The notes beneath the pieces were generated by a model. It was not told where the DNA came from and ran no database searches. It saw nothing but the letters and a program-made list of their open reading frames with translations. From assembly GCA_040877935.1 (NCBI GenBank), contig JBBDNB010000057.1, positions 1-64,000 of the forward strand: a DNA stretch of 64,000 nucleotides, written 5' to 3'. The translations under genes were made by a program, and so were the position numbers. Below, piece by piece: positions 44,330 through 54,868 of the stretch; the first letter of the stretch is position 1; the number at the start of each line of letters is the position of its first letter. The DNA is from Chitinophagales bacterium. Its GTDB lineage: Bacteria > Bacteroidota > Bacteroidia > Chitinophagales > CAIOSU01.

Positions 44330-46412
44330 AAAAGAAATAGTAGTAAGGGTTTACCTTGTTTTTGCACTGGTGATTTTGGCCGCTGGGTCTATTTCATTCC
44401 AGGTACTGAAAATCCAGGTCAAAGAAGGACCCTACTGGATCAGTCTGGCGGATAGCCTTACGACCCAATATGTTTCTATTGAGGCCGAACGAGGAAATTT
44501 GCTCACCGAAAACGGGGGCTTGCTCGCTACTTCATTGCCCTATTTTGAAGTGCGCGTTGACTGGAAATCCCCGGCAATGAGTGATGAAATTTTTCAGGAA
44601 AGCCTTGACTCTCTGAGTTTATTAATGGCACATTTTCAGGGCAAGTCCAAACAAGAAGTGAAAAGAAGCATTTTAAATGCCCGGAAAAATGGCAATCGCT
44701 ATTATTTGCTGGCAAAAAACCTGGCATATCCTGAATTGCAGCAAATAAAATCCTGGCCGCTGTTTAATCTTGGAAGATACAAAGGCGGACTGATCGTATT
44801 GCGCAGAAATAAACGGGTCAATCCATACAAAATGTTGGCGCACAGGACAATCGGGTATGTAAGAGAAGATATTCTACCAGTGGGACTTGAAGGCAGTTTT
44901 GATGAATACCTCACCGGAATAAAAGGAAAAAGACTGATGCAAAAAATTGCTGGAGGTACTTGGATTCCTGTGAATGAAAAAGAAGAAATCAGTCCGCAAA
45001 ATGGCAAAGACGTAGTAACCACCATTGATATCAATTTGCAGGATGTAGTGGAAAATGCCTTGTTAAAAGCCATCAAAAAACACAAAGCCGATCATGGAAC
45101 TGCTGTTTTAATGGAGGTGAAAACAGGAAAGATCAGGGCTATTGCAAATATCGGGGCTTTTGAAAATGGCAACTATTGGGAGAAATACAATTATGCAGTA
45201 GGAGAGGCGCGTGAACCGGGTTCTACTTTCAAAACAGCTTCCATGATTGCCTTGCTGGAAGACGGCTATGTTGAACTTACAGATAGTATAGACCTCAATG
45301 GAGGGGCAATGGATTTTTATGATAAAACCATGCGCGATTCGGAGGAGCACGAATTGCACAAAGTCACCGTAAAACACGCTTTTGAAATTTCCTCTAATGT
45401 GGGTATTTCCAAATTGATCGATCAACACTATAACCACCAGCCGGAAAAATTTATAGCACATCTCAAAAGAATGGGGCTTACAGAGCTTACCGGTATTGAG
45501 ATCAAGGGAGAAGCCAAGCCCTATATTAAAGAGGCCAGCAGTAAAGAATGGACAGGGATTACTTTGCCCTGGATGGCAGTTGGGTATGAATTGACACTAA
45601 CTCCTTTGCAAATTCTCAATTTCTACAATGCACTGGCGAATGATGGTTTACATGTAAAACCCAGCCTTGTTAGTGCTGTGCAAGAATATGGCAAGGATCT
45701 GAAAAATTTTAAAACAGAAGAAGAAAACAGGCGCATTTGCTCAAAAGCTACTTTGAAAAAGATCAGAAAATTGATGGAAGGAGTAGTAGAAAATGGCACA
45801 GCTGAGCATTTACAATCCCCTCATTACAAAATGGCTGGAAAAACCGGCACAGCATTAATCGCTGAAGCCAATCGCGGGTACAATAAGGTTTATCAAGCCT
45901 CTTTTGTAGGTTATTTTCCCGCTGACGAACCTGTTTATTCCTGCATTGTGTCAATAGCAGAACCTCAAATGGGAGTGTATTACGGTGGATGGGTTGCAGG
46001 GCCTGTTTTTAAGGAAGTAGCAGATAAAATTTATTCCAGTTCAATTGATCTGCATGAGAAAATTAATCGCGAAGAAAAATTCCTTGCAGGCTATCGTCCC
46101 GGCACAAAAGATGGACACAGAATGGATACCGAGCAGATATACAAATGGCTGGAAGTGAGCAGTCAAATCAATACCCAGAGCGAATGGATGCAGTGTGTCA
46201 ATCAGCGTGAAGGCGTGGTATTAAATTCCAAAGAAATGGAAAGTGATGTAATCCCAGATGTGCGGGGCATGGGCCTCAGGGATGCAATTTATCTGCTTGA
46301 AAATCTGGGTTTGGAAGTAAAAGTACAAGGCAGGGGAAGAGTTTATTATCAGTCGGTGCGCTATGGTACACCCATTACCCAGGGCCGTGAAATAGTTTTG
46401 AAATTAACCTAA
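44319..46412 (+). CDS. ftsI: Peptidoglycan transpeptidase FtsI (PBP3) with PASTA domain
   Basis: 697 aa starting at GTG 44319, overlapping ftsL by 11 bp. One membrane helix (YLVFALVILAAGSISFQVL), a dimerisation domain, then the transpeptidase with S302-x-x-K305 (EPGSTFKTA), a SSN motif (ISSNVGISKL) and KTG (AGKTGTALI). A C-terminal PASTA-like domain (VIPDVRGMGLRDAIYLLENLG) follows. It cross-links septal wall with FtsW. Confidence 0.95.
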   Translation: MNTKKEIVVRVYLVFALVILAAGSISFQVLKIQVKEGPYWISLADSLTTQYVSIEAERGNLLTENGGLLATSLPYFEVRVDWKSPAMSDEIFQESLDSLSLLMAHFQGKSKQEVKRSILNARKNGNRYYLLAKNLAYPELQQIKSWPLFNLGRYKGGLIVLRRNKRVNPYKMLAHRTIGYVREDILPVGLEGSFDEYLTGIKGKRLMQKIAGGTWIPVNEKEEISPQNGKDVVTTIDINLQDVVENALLKAIKKHKADHGTAVLMEVKTGKIRAIANIGAFENGNYWEKYNYAVGEAREPGSTFKTASMIALLEDGYVELTDSIDLNGGAMDFYDKTMRDSEEHELHKVTVKHAFEISSNVGISKLIDQHYNHQPEKFIAHLKRMGLTELTGIEIKGEAKPYIKEASSKEWTGITLPWMAVGYELTLTPLQILNFYNALANDGLHVKPSLVSAVQEYGKDLKNFKTEEENRRICSKATLKKIRKLMEGVVENGTAEHLQSPHYKMAGKTGTALIAEANRGYNKVYQASFVGYFPADEPVYSCIVSIAEPQMGVYYGGWVAGPVFKEVADKIYSSSIDLHEKINREEKFLAGYRPGTKDGHRMDTEQIYKWLEVSSQINTQSEWMQCVNQREGVVLNSKEMESDVIPDVRGMGLRDAIYLLENLGLEVKVQGRGRVYYQSVRYGTPITQGREIVLKLT

Positions 46413-47878
46413 TGGCAACATTAAAAGACATATTGTACAAAGTGCCCTTAAAAGCAGTTAAAGGGGATACTTATAAGGAGGTTTCAGGAATTCATTTTGA
46501 TTCCAGGAAAATCCAGAAGGGGCAGCTATTTGTTGCGGTAAAAGGTACACAAACAGATGGGCATCAATTTATTTCTGCAGCAATTGACAACGGTGCTGTT
46601 GCTGTAATCTGTGAAGAAATGCCTGTTCAGTTGAATCCTGACGTAAGCTACCTGGAGGTGGAAAATGCCTCTAAAAGCCTTGCTATTGTTGCGGCAAATT
46701 ATTACGACAATCCATCTGAGCAGCTCAAGCTTGTAGGCATTACCGGTACCAACGGAAAGACAACTGTGGCTACTTTGCTCTATCAATTGTTTTCCGATCT
46801 TGGAAACAAATGCGGTTTGCTCTCAACCGTACGCATTTTAATTGCCGATAAAGAATTAGACGCCACCCATACCACACCTGATGCGCTGAGCATTCAAAAA
46901 GTCCTCCGGGAAATGGTGGATACAGGTTGTACTTATTGTTTTATGGAGACGAGTTCTCATGCCATTGTGCAAAATAGAACATACAAGCTCGATTTTGATG
47001 CAGCCGTTTTTACCAATATTTCCCATGATCACCTCGATTACCATGAAACATTTGCCAATTATATAAAAGCCAAAAAGCAGCTTTTTGACGATTTGCCGGC
47101 TGATGCTTTTGCTATTGTCAACAGGGATGACAAACGCCATGAAGTAATGCTGCAAAATACAGCCGCCCACAAAGTGACTTTTGCACTACACAGCCCAGCT
47201 GACTTTCACCTGCGTATGCTTGAAAACACATTCACCGGGTTGCTTTTGGATATCGATGGTACTGAATTCCACTCGCTTTTGGTGGGTGAATTCAATGCCT
47301 ATAATTTGCTCAGTGCCTATGCCACTGCAGTATCTCTTGGAATTTCTAAGACCGAGGCACTCACTGCTCTGAGCAAATTGCGTCCTGCCGATGGTCGCTT
47401 CGAATATATGCTTTCCCCCGAGAATGGCATTATAGGAATTGTGGATTATGCCCATACGCCCGATGCGCTTAAAAAAGTGCTTGAAACCATCAATAAAGTG
47501 CGAACCCGCAATGAGCAGCTCATCACTCTAGTTGGTTGCGGAGGCAATCGAGACAAATCAAAAAGGCCGATGATGGCTAAAATAGCAGCCATGCTCAGCG
47601 ATAAGGTTTTGCTCACTTCCGATAATCCGCGCGATGAAGACCCCGAAGCCATTCTTGCCGATATGCAAAAAGGTGTGACGGCTGAAAACAAAGGAAAAAC
47701 ATTGAAAATAAGCGACCGCAGAGAAGCCATTAAAACGGCTGTGCAATTGGCTAAAAGAGGAGATATTATTCTGGTTGCAGGAAAGGGACATGAAAAATAC
47801 CAGGAAATAAAAGGCAAGCGCATCCACTTTGATGACAAAGCCATATTACAGGAATCACTTAAAATGCTACAAGGCTGA
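46412..47878 (+). CDS. murE: UDP-MurNAc-tripeptide ligase MurE
   Basis: 488 aa. ATP loop [27 protein letters not shown], and [11 protein letters not shown]. The D-N-P-R motif marks enzymes that add meso-diaminopimelate, so the wall is of the DAP type. It shares one base with ftsI (TAATG) and overlaps mraY (TGATG). Complete. Confidence 0.96.
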   Translation: MATLKDILYKVPLKAVKGDTYKEVSGIHFDSRKIQKGQLFVAVKGTQTDGHQFISAAIDNGAVAVICEEMPVQLNPDVSYLEVENASKSLAIVAANYYDNPSEQLKLVGITGTNGKTTVATLLYQLFSDLGNKCGLLSTVRILIADKELDATHTTPDALSIQKVLREMVDTGCTYCFMETSSHAIVQNRTYKLDFDAAVFTNISHDHLDYHETFANYIKAKKQLFDDLPADAFAIVNRDDKRHEVMLQNTAAHKVTFALHSPADFHLRMLENTFTGLLLDIDGTEFHSLLVGEFNAYNLLSAYATAVSLGISKTEALTALSKLRPADGRFEYMLSPENGIIGIVDYAHTPDALKKVLETINKVRTRNEQLITLVGCGGNRDKSKRPMMAKIAAMLSDKVLLTSDNPRDEDPEAILADMQKGVTAENKGKTLKISDRREAIKTAVQLAKRGDIILVAGKGHEKYQEIKGKRIHFDDKAILQESLKMLQG

Positions 47879-49134
47879 TGCTGTTCTATCTATTCGACTA
47901 TATCAATCTCAATTATGATTTTCCCGGGGTGGGATTGTTTCAGTACATCTCTTTCAGAGCTGCATTGGCCATTATTACTTCCTTGCTGATCTCACTGATA
48001 TTTGGTGGTAAGATAATAGATATGCTGCGAAAAATGCAGGTTGGTGAATCGGTGCGCGATCTGGGGTTAAAAGGGCAAATGGAAAAACAGGGTACCCCAA
48101 CTATGGGCGGTTTGCTGATACTTGCGGCTGTGCTCATTCCCACATTGCTTTTTGCCAAACTCGATAATATTTACATCCTGCTTATGATCCTGGTCACTGT
48201 ATGGATGGGCGCTATCGGTTTTTTGGACGATTACATCAAAGTATTTAAAAAGAATAAAAAAGGATTGGCCGGAAAATTCAAAGTCATTGGCCAGATAGGC
48301 TTGGGGCTGATTGTCGGGACAACACTATTCTTCCACGATGATGTGGTGGTAAGGGAAAATATCTCCAAAAGCGAAATCAAACAGAATATTGAAGAAGTGG
48401 AGTTGGAAAGTGTTATTGACGAACAGGGCAACACCTATTTTGTGGTAGATGCCAAAAAACCGGTAACTACTATTCCCTTTTTCAAAAATCATGAATTTGA
48501 CTATTCCGTTTTGCTGTCATTTCTGGGCGAGGGCTATCAAAAATGGGCATTTCTGATTTTTATTCCCATAGTGATTTTTATTGTCACAGCAGTTTCCAAT
48601 GGCGCAAATCTAACCGATGGAATTGATGGATTGGCAACCGGCACTTCTGCCATAATAGGAGCTACGCTTGGAGTTTTCGCCTATGTATCGGGTAATATTA
48701 TTTTCTCAGATTATCTGAATGTAATGTACATCCCCATGACGGGGGAGCTTGTGATCTATTCTGCTGCATTCATTGGGGCTTGTATTGGCTTCTTGTGGTA
48801 CAATGCTTACCCGGCACAGGTTTTTATGGGCGATACCGGAAGTCTGGCCATTGGTGGAATTATTGCTGCACTGGCCATTATCCTCAGAAAAGAGCTATTG
48901 ATCCCACTGCTCTGCGGAATATTCCTGGTAGAAAATCTATCAGTGATGATGCAGGTGGGCTATTTCAAATTTACCAAAAGTAAAAATGGGGAAGGTGTCC
49001 GGCTGTTCAAAATGGCGCCCCTGCACCACCATTATCAAAAACTCGGATTTCATGAATCAAAAATTGTCAGCCGCTTCTGGATTGTAGGAATACTCCTGGC
49101 GGTATTGACAATTGTAACCTTAAAAATCAGGTAA
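47878..49134 (+). CDS. mraY: Phospho-MurNAc-pentapeptide translocase MraY
   Basis: 418 aa membrane enzyme that makes lipid I. Signatures: [44 protein letters not shown] and [11 protein letters not shown]. It is about 60 residues longer than the E. coli protein because of a charged periplasmic-side insertion around residues 155-215 ([20 protein letters not shown]), which I recall as usual for Bacteroidota. Confidence 0.97.
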   Translation: MLFYLFDYINLNYDFPGVGLFQYISFRAALAIITSLLISLIFGGKIIDMLRKMQVGESVRDLGLKGQMEKQGTPTMGGLLILAAVLIPTLLFAKLDNIYILLMILVTVWMGAIGFLDDYIKVFKKNKKGLAGKFKVIGQIGLGLIVGTTLFFHDDVVVRENISKSEIKQNIEEVELESVIDEQGNTYFVVDAKKPVTTIPFFKNHEFDYSVLLSFLGEGYQKWAFLIFIPIVIFIVTAVSNGANLTDGIDGLATGTSAIIGATLGVFAYVSGNIIFSDYLNVMYIPMTGELVIYSAAFIGACIGFLWYNAYPAQVFMGDTGSLAIGGIIAALAIILRKELLIPLLCGIFLVENLSVMMQVGYFKFTKSKNGEGVRLFKMAPLHHHYQKLGFHESKIVSRFWIVGILLAVLTIVTLKIR

Positions 49135-50469
49135 GTGAAAGATAAGCTGATCATATTGGGAGCAGGAGAAAGCGGTGTTGGTGCTGCCCTTTTGGGCAAG
49201 CAGCAGGGCTTTGATGTCTTCCTGTCCGATTCCGGTGCGATCAGTGAAAAATATAAAACGGAATTGAAAACGGCAGGGCTTGAATTTGAAGAAGGTCGCC
49301 ACAGTTTGGGAATTATAAAATCAGCAGACCTGATTGTGAAAAGCCCAGGTATTCCCGATACAGCAGAATGTCTGACTGGAGCAAAGCAAAAAGACATTTC
49401 AATAATTTCAGAAATAGAATTTGCCAGCAGATTTACCAGTGCCAAGCTAATTGCCATTACAGGCAGCAATGGAAAAACTACATGCAGCAGCTTGACCTAT
49501 GATATTTTCAAAAGAGCAGGATTAAATGTAAGCCTGGCCGGAAATATTGGGCAAAGCTTTGCCCGACAGGTTACAGAGCAGGATACGGAACATTACATCC
49601 TCGAACTCAGCAGTTTCCAGTTAGATGGAATTGTTGATTTCCATCCCTACATATCGGTAATACTCAATATTACACCTGATCATTTGGACCGCTATGATTA
49701 TCAAATGAAAAATTATGCGCAGTCCAAATTCAGCATTACTAAAAACCAAACAGAGCAGGATTATTTCATTTACTGCAATGAAGACCCTGTAACGCTGGAA
49801 TACCTCGAAAAAACAGAAATCAAGGCACAAAAGCTGCATTTCGGATTGAAAAAGCAGCCCGGTGCTTCAGCCTGGATAGAACAAGATCAACTTATAATTC
49901 ATCATAAAAACCAGTTTAATATGCTAATCAGCGACTTATCACTCAAAGGCAATCACAATGCCTACAATTCAATGGCATCTGGCATTCTTGCCCGAACAAT
50001 CGACATTAAAAAGGAGGTGATTCGAGAAAGTTTGAGCGATTTCAAAGGAATTCCGCATCGCCTCGAAACAGTAGCTAAAGTGGGTGGTGTAGCCTACATC
50101 AACGATTCAAAAGCAACCAATGTCAACTCGACCTGGTATGCACTGGAATGTGCTGAAGGCCCTGTGGTGTGGATTGCCGGAGGAATCGATAAAGGCAATG
50201 ACTACAGTGTGCTTATTCCGCTTGTGCGAAAAAAGGTGAAAGCCATTGTTTGCCTGGGCAAAAACAACCTGGGCATTCACAATGCCTTCAGTCGCTATGT
50301 GGATATGATCGTGAATACAGAATCGGCTGTGGAAGCAGTGCGCATGGCGCAGCACCTGGCGGAAAAGAACGATACGGTATTGCTTTCTCCGGCATGTGCG
50401 AGTTTTGATCTTTTTAAAAATTATGAAGACAGGGGAAATCAATTTAAATCGGCTGTAAGAGAGCTGTAA
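49135..50469 (+). CDS. murD: UDP-MurNAc-L-alanine:D-glutamate ligase MurD
   Basis: 444 aa from GTG directly after the mraY stop. N-terminal LIILGAGESGVGAALL, ATP loop ITGSNGKTTCSSL, ILNITPDHLDRYD and VWIAGGIDKGNDYS. It adds D-glutamate to UDP-MurNAc-Ala. Ends with LLSPACASFDLFKNYEDRGN, the family tail. Confidence 0.96.
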   Translation: MKDKLIILGAGESGVGAALLGKQQGFDVFLSDSGAISEKYKTELKTAGLEFEEGRHSLGIIKSADLIVKSPGIPDTAECLTGAKQKDISIISEIEFASRFTSAKLIAITGSNGKTTCSSLTYDIFKRAGLNVSLAGNIGQSFARQVTEQDTEHYILELSSFQLDGIVDFHPYISVILNITPDHLDRYDYQMKNYAQSKFSITKNQTEQDYFIYCNEDPVTLEYLEKTEIKAQKLHFGLKKQPGASAWIEQDQLIIHHKNQFNMLISDLSLKGNHNAYNSMASGILARTIDIKKEVIRESLSDFKGIPHRLETVAKVGGVAYINDSKATNVNSTWYALECAEGPVVWIAGGIDKGNDYSVLIPLVRKKVKAIVCLGKNNLGIHNAFSRYVDMIVNTESAVEAVRMAQHLAEKNDTVLLSPACASFDLFKNYEDRGNQFKSAVREL

Positions 50470-50479
50470 TCAAAACAAT

Positions 50480-51640
50480 ATGAATCGAGTACTTGAACAT
50501 ATCAAAGGCGACCGCGTGATCTGGGGGATTGCATTTTTGCTTTCCTTCTTTTCCATGCTTGCGGTGTACAGTTCCACGGGAACGCTAGCTTATAAATATC
50601 AGGCGGGAAATACCGAGTACTACCTTATAAAACACAGCAGTATTCTTTTTCTGGGTTTGTCTTTGATGTATGTGGCACATAAAATTCATTACAGGTATTA
50701 TTCAAGAATTTCCTTGTTCCTGCTCATTTTATCAGTGCCGCTTTTGTTGATTACATTATTGATAGGTACCAACCTGAATGAAGCCCAGCGCTGGATAACA
50801 CTGCCAATTATCAATCTCTCTTTTCAGACTTCTGATTTGGCAAAAATGGCCTTGATCATGTTTTTGGCCAGAACTCTGTCTAAAAGGCAGGATATGATCA
50901 AGGATTTCGGAAATGGCTTTGTGCCCCTGGTAATCCCGGTATTTATTGTATGTGCGCTCATTGCCCCGGCTGATTTATCAACCGCAGTAATACTGTTTAT
51001 CACCTCGCTGATTTTGATGTTTATGGGCAGAGTTGCAATCAAACATTTAGCATTATTGATAGGTAGTGTTGTACTCGTTGCTGCACTTGCAGTTTCGCTA
51101 TTGTTTAGTTTGCCCGCTGAAGTGTTGGCTAAAACAGGTAGAGCAGCCACCTGGAAAAGCCGCCTGGTGTCTTTCAGTGATAAAGAAGCTGCGGTGCCCT
51201 ACCAGGTTCAACAAGCAAAAATAGCCATAGCAAAAGGTGGAATTTTTGGAGAAGGCCCGGGAAAAAGCGGCCAGCGGAATTTTTTACCACATCCTTATTC
51301 CGATTTTATTTACGCCATTGTTTTGGAAGAATACGGTTTTATAGGCGGCATGATCGTGCTGTGTTTATACATCATACTGCTGTTTCGAACCATTCAAATT
51401 GTAATAAACAGTCCCGGAGCTTTTGGTGCATTGCTGGCATTGGGGCTGATGTTTAACCTGGTTATCCAGGCATTGACGAATATGGCAGTAGCTGTGAATT
51501 TATTGCCCGTAACCGGCCTCACCCTGCCATTTATAAGCATGGGAGGTACTTCCCTGTTTTTCACGAGTATTTCGCTGGGCGTGGTATTGAGTGTAAGTAG
51601 AAATATTGAATTGACAAATAATAAAAATGTTGGAAAGTAG
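50480..51640 (+). CDS. ftsW: Septal peptidoglycan polymerase FtsW (SEDS)
   Basis: 386 aa with about ten membrane helices. SEDS signatures: LAVYSSTGTLAYK, EAQRWITLP, FQTSDLAKMALIMFLA, HPYSDFIYAIVLEEYGFIGG and the late PVTGLTLPFISMGGTSL. It polymerises glycan strands as partner of FtsI. It overlaps murG by 14 bp. Confidence 0.96.
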   Translation: MNRVLEHIKGDRVIWGIAFLLSFFSMLAVYSSTGTLAYKYQAGNTEYYLIKHSSILFLGLSLMYVAHKIHYRYYSRISLFLLILSVPLLLITLLIGTNLNEAQRWITLPIINLSFQTSDLAKMALIMFLARTLSKRQDMIKDFGNGFVPLVIPVFIVCALIAPADLSTAVILFITSLILMFMGRVAIKHLALLIGSVVLVAALAVSLLFSLPAEVLAKTGRAATWKSRLVSFSDKEAAVPYQVQQAKIAIAKGGIFGEGPGKSGQRNFLPHPYSDFIYAIVLEEYGFIGGMIVLCLYIILLFRTIQIVINSPGAFGALLALGLMFNLVIQALTNMAVAVNLLPVTGLTLPFISMGGTSLFFTSISLGVVLSVSRNIELTNNKNVGK

Positions 51641-52730
51641 AGCTTTGAAAATATTGATAAGTGGAGGCGGAACCGGAGGTCACGTGTTTCCGGCAATAGC
51701 TATTGCCAAGATGTTGCAATCTGTAAACCCGGATACGCATATTGAGTTTGTGGGCGCTTCAGACCGAATGGAGATGCAGAAAGTGCCCGAGGCCGGTTAT
51801 AAAATTCACGGCCTTTGGATCAGCGGTTTTCAAAGAGGTGCATTGCTCAAAAATTTGCTTCTGCCATTCAAGATTATTTATAGTTTGCTAAAAGCAGCTT
51901 CAATAATCAGCAATTTCAAACCCGATGTAGTGGTGGGTGTGGGCGGATTCGCCAGTGCGCCTACTTTGTATATGGCACACAGAAAAGGTATTTCAACACT
52001 GGTTCAGGAGCAGAATTCATTTGCCGGAATCACCAATAAAATCATGGCAAAAAGAGCCGATAAATTTTGTGTGGCTTATGATGGAATGGAGCGGTTTTTT
52101 CCAAAAGATAAAATTATTAAAACAGGCAATCCTGTTCGCCAGGATATAATTGACAAAAGCATTTCCAGGGAAGAAGCACTGGAGTTTTTTGGCTTGTCGC
52201 CCGATAAAAAATGCATTCTGGTAGTAGGCGGAAGCCTGGGCGCCAAAACAATTAATGAGAGCTTTCAAAAAGGAGTGGAAATACTCGATTTTGAAAAACA
52301 TCAATTGATTTGGCAAACGGGTAAATTTTATTACAATAAACTGGAAGAGGAAGTGAGGCCGCGAACCGGTCTTGTATTGCTCGATTTTCTAAAACGCATG
52401 GATATGGCTTATGCCGCAGCAGATGTAATTGTATCAAGAGCAGGTGCCCTGGCTATTTCTGAATTAAGCCTGGTGCAAAAGCCCTGCATTTTAGTGCCTT
52501 CGCCCAATGTTGCAGAAGATCATCAGACCAAGAATGCAAAAGCACTGGTTGAAAAAGAAGCGGCCATTATGGTAAAAGATGCAAATGCAAGAGATATGCT
52601 CGTAGAGTTTGTAATCAGTTTGCTGGAAAACGAGGATTTGCAGAAAAAATTAAATGAAAATATAAAGCAGTTTGCGCTGCCCAACTCTACAAAAGATATC
52701 ACAAAAGAAATCATTGAATTGGCGAAATGA
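51627..52730 (+). CDS. murG: Lipid II synthase MurG
   Basis: 367 aa GT-B glycosyltransferase adding GlcNAc to lipid I. ISGGGTGGHVFPAIAIA at the N-terminus, ILVVGGSLGAKTINESF at the second domain, and SRAGALAISEL plus PSPNVAEDHQTKNA for UDP-GlcNAc. ATGA overlap with murC. Confidence 0.97.
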   Translation: MLESRALKILISGGGTGGHVFPAIAIAKMLQSVNPDTHIEFVGASDRMEMQKVPEAGYKIHGLWISGFQRGALLKNLLLPFKIIYSLLKAASIISNFKPDVVVGVGGFASAPTLYMAHRKGISTLVQEQNSFAGITNKIMAKRADKFCVAYDGMERFFPKDKIIKTGNPVRQDIIDKSISREEALEFFGLSPDKKCILVVGGSLGAKTINESFQKGVEILDFEKHQLIWQTGKFYYNKLEEEVRPRTGLVLLDFLKRMDMAYAAADVIVSRAGALAISELSLVQKPCILVPSPNVAEDHQTKNAKALVEKEAAIMVKDANARDMLVEFVISLLENEDLQKKLNENIKQFALPNSTKDITKEIIELAK

Positions 52731-54094
52731 ACTGGAAGGAAATACATAGCATCTATTTTGTAGGTATCGGGGGCATCGGTATGAGTGCCCTTGCGCGCTA
52801 TTTTCTTTCCCATGGAAAAATAGTAGCGGGCTATGATTTAACGGCTACTGAACTCACTACTGCATTGCAAAAAGAAGGCATTGAAATACATTTTGAAGAC
52901 AATGCTGATTTGCTGCCCAATCAAATAGATTTGGTGATTTACACTCCTGCCATTCCTTCTTCCTCAATATTAATGAAAGCCTTGAAAGAAAAAGGTTTGC
53001 CCATTTTCAAGCGCGCGCAGATTTTGGGAGAATTGAGCAAGGATAAATTTACGATTGCAGTAGCCGGTTCGCATGGAAAAACAAGCGTATCTGCCATGTT
53101 GCTGCATTTGTTGAAATCCGCTGATATAGACTGCGCTGCACTTTTGGGTGGCATTGCTTTGAATTATCAATCCAATTATGTGGGTGGTACTTCTGATATT
53201 TTGGTGGTAGAGGCAGATGAGTACGACCGCTCATTTTTACAATTGCACCCTGATATGGCCATCATTACCTCCATCGATACCGATCATTTGGATGTGTATG
53301 GATCCAGGGAAAATATTGTGGCAGTTTTTAAGGAATTCGCAGAAAGAATATCCAAAACGGGCACATTGATTCAGCACAAAAACGATGTTGCTTTATCGGG
53401 TTTTGAAAACAGCATTTCTTATGCCTTTTCAAACGAAAATGGGGCACAGGTGTCCAATATTGAAAGCAGTAAAGGCAACTTGGTTTTTGACCTCCATTTG
53501 AATAAAATCAAAGTGGAAAATTGCTGCCTGGAAGCAGGTGCTTTGCACAATATAGAAAACATGTTGGCAGCAGCATTGGTAGCCGAAAAGCTGGGTGCAG
53601 ATGCCTCACAAATAAGAAATGGAATAGCTAGCTACAAGGGTGTGAAAAGAAGGTTTGAGCTGATTTACCAAGACGAATCCATCACCTATATTGATGACTA
53701 TGCGCACCATCCAAAAGAAATAGAAACACTCATTAAGGCGGTAAGAAAATTGTATCCCGAGGAAAAGATCACGGTATTTTTTCAGCCGCATTTATATTCC
53801 AGGACTAAGGATTTGGCATTCGATTTTGCCCAATCACTTTCGCTGGCCGATGTACAGTTTTTATTGCCCATTTATCCTGCAAGGGAAAAAGCTATTCCGG
53901 GTGTTAGCTCAGCATTAATAGCCGAAAATATGCACCGTAAAAACTGTCAAATGATTGGTATCAGTGAGATAGAAGCTGCTTTGCAAGATTGTGGGCAGGG
54001 AGTGGTTTTGTCGGTAGGAGCAGGGGATATCGACAAGCAAGTACCGGTGATCAAAGAATATTTGCAAACTCAAAAACTTTTAGAAAAAAGATGA
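52727..54094 (+). CDS. murC: UDP-MurNAc:L-alanine ligase MurC
   Basis: 455 aa. YFVGIGGIGMSALARYF, ATP loop AVAGSHGKTSVSAML, VVEADEYDRSFLQL and YIDDYAHHPKEIETLI are the family blocks. It starts the peptide on UDP-MurNAc. Its last bases overlap ftsQ (ATGA). Confidence 0.97.
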   Translation: MNWKEIHSIYFVGIGGIGMSALARYFLSHGKIVAGYDLTATELTTALQKEGIEIHFEDNADLLPNQIDLVIYTPAIPSSSILMKALKEKGLPIFKRAQILGELSKDKFTIAVAGSHGKTSVSAMLLHLLKSADIDCAALLGGIALNYQSNYVGGTSDILVVEADEYDRSFLQLHPDMAIITSIDTDHLDVYGSRENIVAVFKEFAERISKTGTLIQHKNDVALSGFENSISYAFSNENGAQVSNIESSKGNLVFDLHLNKIKVENCCLEAGALHNIENMLAAALVAEKLGADASQIRNGIASYKGVKRRFELIYQDESITYIDDYAHHPKEIETLIKAVRKLYPEEKITVFFQPHLYSRTKDLAFDFAQSLSLADVQFLLPIYPAREKAIPGVSSALIAENMHRKNCQMIGISEIEAALQDCGQGVVLSVGAGDIDKQVPVIKEYLQTQKLLEKR

Positions 54095-54864
54095 GTTTCC
54101 TGAAAAAAAATAGCATTCAGTTTGCTTTGTGGGCATTGCTCGGAATTTGTGCTGTGGTATTGCTTGGGGCAGCCATTAGCACACATCGCAGCTCAACGGT
54201 AAATGACCTGAAGATCAATATTGACTACGATAGCGGACTGTTTTTTATAAAAGAAAATGAGATACAGAATAAGATCAATGCATTAATGGAAGATTCACTG
54301 CAAAATATCACTTTGCGTGAATTGCCTGTAGCTGAAATAGAAGCAGTACTTGAAGAAAATCCATTTATAAAAAATGCAGAAGTCTATTCCAATATTGCCG
54401 GAAACCTTATTGTCAAAGTGCAGCAGCGCAATCCCGTACTTCGGGTTATCAACAAACAAGGTGTTAGCTTTTATATAGATGATAATGCTCAAACGATGCC
54501 TTTATCACCTAATTTTACTGCAAGGGTGCCTGTGGCAACGGGAAATATTGATCTGAAAATCGAGCAAAACGACACTTTGCAGCAGATGAAGCAAAAGCAA
54601 TTGTTTGATTTGATCGCTTTTATTCGCTCAGAGCCCTTTTGGAATGCACAAACAGAACAGATATATGTGAATGAAAACAATGATTTTGAACTGATTCCCA
54701 AATTGGAAGACCATGTTTTCCTTTTGGGCAGTACAGAAAATTTAGAAGCCAAATTCAGACGTATGAATATATTCTATAAAGAAGTGCTCAAAAATCAGAA
54801 ATCTGATCAGTTTAAAATCATCAATGTAAAATTCAACAATCAAATCATCTGTTCAAAAAATTAG
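54091..54864 (+). CDS. ftsQ: Cell division protein FtsQ
   Basis: 257 aa from MSFLKKNSIQ. The frame extends 34 codons upstream inside murC, but ATGA coupling and the immediate membrane helix (FALWALLGICAVVLLGAAI) favour this start. A POTRA-like domain follows (ITLRELPVAEIEAVLEENPF, NAEVYSNIAGNLIVKV), then the FtsQ beta domain. It scaffolds FtsL/FtsB at the septum. Confidence 0.88.
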   Translation: MSFLKKNSIQFALWALLGICAVVLLGAAISTHRSSTVNDLKINIDYDSGLFFIKENEIQNKINALMEDSLQNITLRELPVAEIEAVLEENPFIKNAEVYSNIAGNLIVKVQQRNPVLRVINKQGVSFYIDDNAQTMPLSPNFTARVPVATGNIDLKIEQNDTLQQMKQKQLFDLIAFIRSEPFWNAQTEQIYVNENNDFELIPKLEDHVFLLGSTENLEAKFRRMNIFYKEVLKNQKSDQFKIINVKFNNQIICSKN

Positions 54865-54868
54865 AATT

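Noticed and set aside
53989-54090. Longer N-terminus for FtsQ
   Set aside because: Lies wholly inside murC in another frame; the ATGA junction at 54091 and the membrane helix directly after it fit the true start.
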